Source: Tardiphaga sp. (GTDB lineage: Bacteria > Pseudomonadota > Alphaproteobacteria > Rhizobiales > Xanthobacteraceae). From it: 61,392 bases of DNA. Within the stretch, counting starts at the first letter, position 1. Every line of letters starts with the position of its first letter. Below the pieces are notes generated by a model. That model was not told the DNA's origin, did no database searches, and saw nothing but the letters and a program-made list of their open reading frames with translations. Both the position numbers and the translations under genes were made by a program. Shown piece after piece: positions 54,503 to 61,392 of this stretch. The stretch lies in assembly GCA_030147505.1 (NCBI GenBank), contig JASBVG010000008.1, positions 1-61,392 of the forward strand. The letters run 5' to 3'.

Positions 54503-55579
54503 ATGTGGCCGGACCGTCGATTGATCGATTTGCTGAAGATTGAAGCCCCCATTGTGCAGGCGCCGATGGCTGGTGTGCAGGATCAGGCACTGGCGATCGC
54601 CGTCGCCCAAGGTGGCGGATTGGGCTCGCTGCCCTGCGCGATGATCTCTGCCGACAAGGCGCGCGAGCAGGTGCAGGTCTTCCGGCAGCAGGTCTCGGCA
54701 CCGGTCAATCTCAATTACTTCTGCCATACGGCTGTCGATGCCGATGCGGCGAGCGAGGCGCGCTGGAAGAAGCGGCTCGGCGCCTACTACAGCGAATATG
54801 GCGTCGATCCCGCCGTACCGGTCAATGCCGCCAACCGTGCACCGTTCGATGAAGCCATGTGCGCGCTGGTGGAAGAGCTCAAGCCCGAAATTGTCAGTTT
54901 TCATTTCGGTCTGCCGGCGCCGGCATTGCTCAAGCGCGTAAAGGCGGCGGGCGCCGTGGTGTTTGCTTCGGCCACCATCGTGCGCGAGGCAGTCTGGCTC
55001 GAACAGAACGGCGCCGACGTGATCATTGCACAGGGCGCCGACGGCGGCGGCCATCGCGGCATGTTCCTGACGGACGATATCGCCACGCAGCCCGGCACCA
55101 TGTCGCTGCTGCCGCAGGTGGTCGATGCTGTAAAGCTTCCGGTGATCGCGGCCGGCGGCATCGCCGATGGTCGCGGTATCGCGGCGGCGTTCGCGCTTGG
55201 CGCGGCAGGCGTGCAGATTGGCACGGCCTATCTGCGCACACCGGAATCGACACTGGGCGCGCCGAATCGCGCGGCGCTGAAGGCTGCCTCGGACGAGACC
55301 ACGGTGATCACCAATGTGATGACCGGCCGTCCGGCCCGCGGTGTCATCAATCGCGTGATGCGCGAAGTCGGCCCGGTCTCGCCGGATGTACCGGCGTTCC
55401 CGCATGCGGCCACAGCGCTGGGCCCGCTGAAGGTGGCGGCGGAGAAGGGCGGCAAGGTGGATTTCACCAATCTATGGGCCGGTCAGGCGGTGCATCTCGG
55501 CGGTGAATTGCCGGCGGCGGAACTGACGCGGAAACTGGCCGCTGACGGGCTGGCCAGAATGGCGCAGCTCAAGGGCTGA
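54503..55579 (+). CDS. Nitronate monooxygenase family protein
   Basis: FMN enzyme oxidising alkyl nitronates (2-nitropropane dioxygenase family) or acting as a quinone reductase. 358 residues: LKIEAPIVQAPMAGVQ (10-25), SLPCAMISADKAREQV, NLNYFCHT, GADVIIAQGADGGGHRGMF (His in GGGHRG is the family's catalytic base), AAGGIADGRGIAAAFALGA and GVQIGTAYLRTPES. ATG 54503; an open frame starts much earlier but overlaps ruvX antisense. Convergently placed next to gatC with 80 bp between. Confidence 0.93.
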   Translation: MWPDRRLIDLLKIEAPIVQAPMAGVQDQALAIAVAQGGGLGSLPCAMISADKAREQVQVFRQQVSAPVNLNYFCHTAVDADAASEARWKKRLGAYYSEYGVDPAVPVNAANRAPFDEAMCALVEELKPEIVSFHFGLPAPALLKRVKAAGAVVFASATIVREAVWLEQNGADVIIAQGADGGGHRGMFLTDDIATQPGTMSLLPQVVDAVKLPVIAAGGIADGRGIAAAFALGAAGVQIGTAYLRTPESTLGAPNRAALKAASDETTVITNVMTGRPARGVINRVMREVGPVSPDVPAFPHAATALGPLKVAAEKGGKVDFTNLWAGQAVHLGGELPAAELTRKLAADGLARMAQLKG

Positions 55580-55659
55580 GCCGGTTCCGTCCTGCGGTTG
55601 CGGCGCGAAAGCTCTGTCTGCTATAGGGCAGGCAGATTTCGCCCAGAGGCCCTATATAA

Positions 55660-55947
55660 ATGTCGGTTGATGCTGCCACCGTTCGCCGTATCGCGCATCT
55701 CGCGCGCATCGCGGTCAAGGAGGACGAGGTTCCCCATCTGCAGGGCGAGCTGAACGCCATGTTGGCTTTCGTCGAGCAGCTGCAGGAAGTGAATGTCGAG
55801 GGCGTCGAGCCGATGACCTCGGTGATGCCGATGGAGATGAAGAAGCGCATCGACGCCGTCACCGACGGCGAGATCGTCGATCTCGTCATCAGGAACGCGC
55901 CGGAAGCCGACGACAACTTCTTCCTGGTGCCGAAGGTCGTCGAGTAA
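55660..55947 (+). CDS. gatC: Asp-tRNA(Asn)/Glu-tRNA(Gln) amidotransferase subunit C
   Basis: Small stabilising subunit that links GatA and GatB in the transamidosome. 95 residues: [20 protein letters not shown] (8-27), [28 protein letters not shown] and the terminal VPKVVE. AGAGG lies ten bases before the ATG. First gene of a rightward series with a small Cys protein gene and gatA, then a lipoprotein gene and gatB. Confidence 0.97.
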   Translation: MSVDAATVRRIAHLARIAVKEDEVPHLQGELNAMLAFVEQLQEVNVEGVEPMTSVMPMEMKKRIDAVTDGEIVDLVIRNAPEADDNFFLVPKVVE

Positions 55948-55979
55948 CTGCGAGACAGGAATCTGCCAAGGACACCGCG

Positions 55980-56213
55980 ATGTGCCTGCTTTGCGACGAT
56001 GAAAAGGCCTACAGCCTTTACATGGACTATCTCGACCAGATGGAGCGTCAGGGCGAGATGAAGGATGTGGACGCTGCCATGGACGCCATTCTCGACAAAG
56101 TGCAGGCCGCGCAGCTTGAAGACGACAAGAAGCGCCGCGCCATGTTCAATGGCGAAGCCCCTGAAAACGACAAGACGCTCTCTCCCTTCTTCTGCAGCCC
56201 GGTCAATAAATAG
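55980..56213 (+). CDS. Small cysteine-containing hypothetical protein between gatC and gatA
   Basis: 77 residues, acidic-basic helical (YSLYMDYLDQMERQGEMKDV, then DAAMDAILDKVQAAQ). Cysteines at 2, 5 and 72 (MCLLCDDEKAY; PFFCSP) could form a metal or redox site. AAGGA eight bases upstream supports translation. It starts 32 bp after gatC and its stop touches the gatA ATG, so it is certainly co-transcribed with gatCA. Not recognised beyond a memory of similar short Cys proteins in this group; a role in amidotransferase function is unproved. Confidence 0.72.
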   Translation: MCLLCDDEKAYSLYMDYLDQMERQGEMKDVDAAMDAILDKVQAAQLEDDKKRRAMFNGEAPENDKTLSPFFCSPVNK

Positions 56214-57689
56214 ATGACAGATCTGACGTCGCTCACGCTCGCCGAGGCCCGTGATGGCCTCGGGAACAAGTCTTTCACGTCGGTCGAACTGACCGATGCG
56301 CATCTGAAAGCGATGGAAGACGCGCGCGTGCTCAATGCCTATGTGCTGGAGACGCCGGAGCAGGCGCGCGCGATGGCGCAGGCGGCTGATAGCAAGATCG
56401 CTGCGGGCAAGGGCGGTCCGCTGGGCGGCATTCCGCTCGGCATCAAGGATCTGTTCGCGACGAAGGATGTGCGCACGACCGCATGCTCGAAGATCCTCGG
56501 CAATTTCGTGCCGCCTTACGAGTCCACCGTCACTGCGCAGCTCTGGCGCGATGGCGCCGTCATGCTCGGCAAGCTCAACAATGACGAATTTGCCATGGGG
56601 TCAGCCAACGAGACCTCGTGCTTCGGTCCGGTGATCAATCCGTGGCGCCGCGAAGGCTCCGACGTCAATCTGGTGCCCGGCGGCTCGTCCGGCGGGTCTG
56701 CTTCGGCCGTTGCCGCGGGACTCTGCCTCGGTGCTACGGCCACCGACACCGGTGGCTCGATTCGCCAGCCGGCGGCCTTCACCGGCATCGTCGGCCTGAA
56801 GCCGACCTATGGCCGCTGCTCGCGCTGGGGCACGGTGGCTTTCGCGTCGTCGCTCGATCAGGCCGGCCCCGTCGCGCGCACTGTGCGAGACACCGCGATC
56901 CTGATGCGCTCGATGGCGGGTTACGATCCGAAGGATTCGACCTCGGTGGATCGTGAGGTGCCGGACTACGAGGCCGCCATCGGCAAGTCCGTGAAGGGCA
57001 TGAAGATCGGCATTCCTAAGGAGTATCGCATCGACGGCATGCCGGCCGAGATCGAAAAGCTCTGGCAGGACGGCGCGAAGCAGCTCGAAGCCGCCGGCGC
57101 CGAACTCGTCGAAGTCTCGCTGCCGCATACGAAATACGCACTGCCCGCTTATTACATCGTGGCGCCCGCCGAAGCGTCGTCGAACCTCGCGCGCTATGAC
57201 GGTGTGCGCTACGGCTTGCGCGTGCCCGGCCGCAACATCGTCGACATGTATGAAAACACCCGAGCCGAAGGCTTTGGTGCGGAAGTTCGTCGTCGCGTGA
57301 TGATCGGCACCTATGTGCTCTCCGCCGGCTATTACGACGCCTATTATCTTCGTGCGCAGAAGGTTCGCACGCTGATCAAGCAGGATTTCGAGGACTGCTT
57401 CGCCAAGGGCATCCATGCGATCCTCACGCCTGCGACCCCGTCGGCCGCGTTCGGCATCGGCGAGAAAGGCGGCGCCGACCCGATCGAGATGTATCTCAAC
57501 GACATCTTCACGGTGACGGTGAACATGGCCGGCCTGCCTGGCATTGCAGTGCCTGCCGGCCAGGATGCGCAGGGTCTGCCGCTCGGCCTGCAACTGATCG
57601 GCCGCCCGTTCGACGAGGAGACGCTGTTCTCGCTCGGCGAAGTGATCGAGCAGGCGTCGGGGCGCTTCACGCCGAAGAAGTGGTGGTAG
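56214..57689 (+). CDS. gatA: Asp-tRNA(Asn)/Glu-tRNA(Gln) amidotransferase subunit A
   Basis: Glutaminase subunit releasing ammonia from Gln for conversion of Glu-tRNA(Gln) to Gln-tRNA(Gln). 491 residues, amidase signature family: catalytic Lys in [10 protein letters not shown] (about 75-84), [18 protein letters not shown], and the Gly/Ser loop [14 protein letters not shown] (about 157-170) with cis-Ser and nucleophile Ser. The ATG follows the stop of the small upstream gene with no gap. The window lacks glnS, as expected for organisms that use this route, but its genome-wide absence cannot be seen here. Confidence 0.97.
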   Translation: MTDLTSLTLAEARDGLGNKSFTSVELTDAHLKAMEDARVLNAYVLETPEQARAMAQAADSKIAAGKGGPLGGIPLGIKDLFATKDVRTTACSKILGNFVPPYESTVTAQLWRDGAVMLGKLNNDEFAMGSANETSCFGPVINPWRREGSDVNLVPGGSSGGSASAVAAGLCLGATATDTGGSIRQPAAFTGIVGLKPTYGRCSRWGTVAFASSLDQAGPVARTVRDTAILMRSMAGYDPKDSTSVDREVPDYEAAIGKSVKGMKIGIPKEYRIDGMPAEIEKLWQDGAKQLEAAGAELVEVSLPHTKYALPAYYIVAPAEASSNLARYDGVRYGLRVPGRNIVDMYENTRAEGFGAEVRRRVMIGTYVLSAGYYDAYYLRAQKVRTLIKQDFEDCFAKGIHAILTPATPSAAFGIGEKGGADPIEMYLNDIFTVTVNMAGLPGIAVPAGQDAQGLPLGLQLIGRPFDEETLFSLGEVIEQASGRFTPKKWW

Positions 57690-57877
57690 GCGAGCGAAGC
57701 GTGCTGCGCTGATCCGCCTCACGTTTCACCTTTCATTAGCCATGTTGCGGACGCGATTGTCCGCTTGCGTAAATTGGCAATGGTTCGCGGTATTGTGCGG
57801 ATGGTGGCTCCGGACTGGGGATCGTTCGGAGGTGGTCGTGCGGGGCGCGCGACCCGATTGGGGATCGGTAGACGGTG

Positions 57878-59266
57878 ATGCGCGTGTTTCGTTCGATCGG
57901 GGCGGTCGCTGCGACTTGTGCGCTGCTGCTCGGCTGCACCTCGGTCTACAACATTCCGGTCAATGTGCCATTGGCCGGCGCCACGCTCGATCCCGACTAC
58001 GGCATCGACTTTACGGATCCCGCCGAGCGCGACGATCTCCTGATCGGTTTCTCGTTTTCCGGCGGCGGTACGCGCGCTGCCGCTTTCTCGTTCGGCGTGC
58101 TGGACGAACTCGGTCGCATGCCGGTGCGCGGCGCATCCGACACGATGTTCGAACGGATCGATTTTCTGTCCGGTGTCTCCGGCGGTTCGGTGACGGCAGC
58201 CTATTTCGGCTTGAAGAAGCGCGCGGGCCTGTCCGATTTTCGTGAACGCTTCCTGCTGCAGAATGCGGAAGCGCCGCTCAACACGCAGCTCTCGCTCGGC
58301 ACGATCGGCCGCGCACTCGGAGGCGGCATCAACGATTCAAAGGCTTTCACAGCCTGGCTCGATGCCAACCTGTTCGACAACGCAACCTTTGCAAGCCTGC
58401 GCAATCGCGGGTCGATGCGGGTTTGGCTCAATGCGTCCGACATCTACAACCGGGTGCCATTTGTCTTCAATGAAACTGCATTTTCCGCGATCTGTAGTGA
58501 CCTGAACAAATATCCGCTATCGGCTGCCGTTGCGGCCTCTGCCGCCGTGCCGCTCGCTTTCGCACCGGCGGTGGTACAGGCCTTCCCCGGTACCTGCAAG
58601 GAGCCGCTGCCGCGCTGGGTGACGCGCGCAGTCTCAAATCCCAATACCTCGCCGATGCTGAGTTCCTATGCAAAGGCGGTGCTGCGTTATCGCGAAGGCG
58701 GGGTGCCGTTCATCAAACTGCTGGATGGTGGTCTTGTCGACAACTACGGTGTTGCTCCGCTGACCATCGTGCGCGAGTCTTCCGAGACACCCTACGGTCC
58801 GTTGGCCCCGCAGCAGGCGGTGCGGCTGCGCCGCGGCATTCTGATGGTGGTGGATTCGAAAACCGGCCTGTCCGGCGACTGGATCAATACGGTAGAGGGG
58901 CCGAACGGCGTCGAGCTGATCAAGGCCGCCGTGGATACCACCATCGATGCCAGTGTCGGATCGAGTTACACCGCGTTCGAGCGTACCATGAAGGACTGGC
59001 AATCAGCCTTGGTACGCTGGCGGTGCGGCCTGTCCGCGGCCGATCGCGCGCGCTACGGCGCCGGCCCCGGCTGGCGCTGCAACGATCTGCAGCTCTTTGT
59101 CGGCCGGCTCGCCTTCGATCAGCTCGATCCAGCGCGAGCGGCCATGCTCGAGGCAATTCCGACACGCTTCCAGCTGCCACAGACGCAGGTGGACGAGGTG
59201 ATCGCCGCCGGCCGCGACACGCTGCGTGCAAGTCCGGTGTTCCGGGCGTTCGCATCGGGCATTTAG
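57878..59266 (+). CDS. Patatin-like phospholipase lipoprotein
   Basis: 462 residues. Lipobox LLGC (Cys20) predicts a lipid-anchored periplasmic or outer-membrane protein. Patatin motifs: oxyanion loop SGGGTRAAAF (61-70), nucleophile GVSGGS (Ser101) and LLDGGLVDNYG (Asp of the catalytic dyad, about 285). Long C-terminal part (about 340-462) has no recognised domain; Cys pair WRCGLS / WRCNDL. GTG 57875 precedes the ATG used. Sits between gatA and gatB on the same strand, with 188 bp before and 49 bp after. Substrate probably phospholipids or other acyl esters. Confidence 0.9.
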   Translation: MRVFRSIGAVAATCALLLGCTSVYNIPVNVPLAGATLDPDYGIDFTDPAERDDLLIGFSFSGGGTRAAAFSFGVLDELGRMPVRGASDTMFERIDFLSGVSGGSVTAAYFGLKKRAGLSDFRERFLLQNAEAPLNTQLSLGTIGRALGGGINDSKAFTAWLDANLFDNATFASLRNRGSMRVWLNASDIYNRVPFVFNETAFSAICSDLNKYPLSAAVAASAAVPLAFAPAVVQAFPGTCKEPLPRWVTRAVSNPNTSPMLSSYAKAVLRYREGGVPFIKLLDGGLVDNYGVAPLTIVRESSETPYGPLAPQQAVRLRRGILMVVDSKTGLSGDWINTVEGPNGVELIKAAVDTTIDASVGSSYTAFERTMKDWQSALVRWRCGLSAADRARYGAGPGWRCNDLQLFVGRLAFDQLDPARAAMLEAIPTRFQLPQTQVDEVIAAGRDTLRASPVFRAFASGI

Positions 59267-59315
59267 CGCAACGACGAGGCTTTTCCCGAGCCCCATGCCG
59301 CTGTAAAACGCCCGC

Positions 59316-60800
<1,485 letters not shown>

Positions 60801-60827
60801 TCGCCGTCGAAAGACATCCGGTTTGAG

Positions 60828-60858
60828 ACAACGGCGCCGCCTCAAGCGGCGCCGTTGT
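60828..60858 (+). terminator. Terminator hairpin after gatB
   Basis: Perfect 13-bp stem ACAACGGCGCCGC / GCGGCGCCGTTGT with CTCAA loop, followed by CGTTTCC; little T-run but a very stable stem. Confidence 0.75.
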
Positions 60859-61348
60859 CGTTTCCGAACGGGGCGGTCGCGGCGCAGGCCGGAGAATCGA
60901 GTCGCGAATCGTGGGGGAGTGACGCGCCGAACGAGGCGGTTGCGAGCGCCAGAGGGTAGCTTCCGACGCGCTTATCCAAAAAATATTTTCGTTGCCAGTT
61001 CGGCTGGCCCGGCGTTCGCGAACGGCGATTCCGATCAGGCTGTCGCGATTCGCCGGTGCCCGAACTTTGTGTAGTTGTTTGTTAGTTCACTTCACGCGCG
61101 CGCTGCAAAAATAGGCCTGCGCGTCGCACTTGACTTTCGGAGGCGTAGGTTTTGCAGGTGTTTCTGTCGCTATGCGCGAGCCGCATGAACGCCCCGCACG
61201 TGCCGGAATGGGCTTGACCCGGGCGCCTCAGCTTCAACACTTCCTTAAGCGGACCACTGTTCTTTTGAAATCGTTGGTGTATTCGGAATCGTGTGCATAT
61301 CGATTCACGACTGCACGCAGCGTTTGAGCCATCTCAATGGAGGGCAAC
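60859..61348. other. Non-coding gap before the histone-like gene
   Basis: 490 bp with only short frames lacking protein-like composition or ribosome sites. AT content rises from about 60970 on, which suits the promoter and leader of the gene at 61349. No tRNA, repeat or terminator recognised. Confidence 0.45.
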
Positions 61349-61392
61349 ATGGCTAAGAAGGCAGTGAAGAAAGTCGCCAAGGCGAAGAAGAC
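61349..61392 (+). CDS. Lys/Ala-rich histone-like protein (3' truncated by window)
   Basis: Only 14 codons are visible: MAKKAVKKVAKAKK. The ATG follows GGAGGGCAAC, an excellent ribosome site. The Lys-Ala-Val pattern is that of bacterial histone H1-like (HC1/AlgP-type) DNA-binding proteins, and resembles the basic tail of TopA in this window. The rest lies outside, so length and family cannot be confirmed. Confidence 0.7.
   Translation, partial: MAKKAVKKVAKAKK

Noticed and set aside
60859..61348. Small frames at 60823-61074 and 61130-61327
   Set aside because: No ribosome sites, no protein-like composition, and the first overlaps the gatB terminator.

Overview
The window is about 61 kb of GC-rich chromosome with dense, bacterial-style coding on both strands. 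Gene content and order (mipZ next to panC, divK-pleD, PHB phasin, EipB-family protein, gatCAB, pyrB-pyrC-plsY-dprA-topA-rnr), together with several families of long palindromic intergenic repeats, point to an alphaproteobacterium of the Bradyrhizobium/Rhodopseudomonas/Afipia group. That placement is inference from remembered family traits, not from a search. I see no tRNA, rRNA, CRISPR array, prophage or insertion sequence.

Layout. 1-5 kb: 3' part of a fused indolepyruvate:ferredoxin oxidoreductase, panC, and the division-site ATPase gene mipZ. 5-11 kb: cell-envelope genes (membrane-anchored alpha/beta hydrolase, membrane J-domain protein, D,D-carboxypeptidase with SPOR domain, phasin, TadG-like VWA protein). 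11-15 kb: clpS-clpA and a PilZ protein. 15-24 kb: GrdB-family protein, SLT-SPOR lytic transglycosylase, AzlC/AzlD exporter, Bug-type binding protein, trmO, HIT, FemAB-like acetyltransferase, ridA-GDPD pair, EipB-like protein. 24-30 kb: catabolic genes (malonyl-CoA decarboxylase, solitary ABC binding protein, flavin reductase-MarR fusion divergent from a NicX-type ring-cleavage dioxygenase). 29-33 kb: dinB with coupled DUF3572 gene, then divK-pleD and rpmG. 33-36 kb: FMN monooxygenase, small hypothetical, Nudix, DUF983. 36-49 kb: a leftward series rnr, topA, dprA, plsY, pyrC, pyrB. It is interrupted between topA and dprA by an accessory block of two HxlR regulators, each divergent from an oxidoreductase (SDR and AzoR), and between dprA and plsY by a predicted PD-(D/E)XK nuclease gene head-to-head with dprA. 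49-54 kb: VanX-like dipeptidase, aidB-like acyl-CoA dehydrogenase coupled to a CPBP protease, and AEC transporter downstream of ruvX. 54-61 kb: nitronate monooxygenase, gatC, a 77-residue cysteine protein, gatA, a patatin-like lipoprotein, gatB, and the first codons of a Lys/Ala-rich histone-like protein.

Most genes are housekeeping. The observations most worth following are: the predicted nuclease sharing a palindrome-bearing promoter region with dprA; the pyrC product lacking dihydroorotase metal ligands; the flavin reductase-MarR fusion facing a NicX-like dioxygenase; the small Cys protein embedded between gatC and gatA; a zinc-ribbon extension on DinB; repeated operator-like boxes over the phasin promoter; and matched dyads in both HxlR divergent regions. 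Six families of palindromic repeats mark intergenic spaces.
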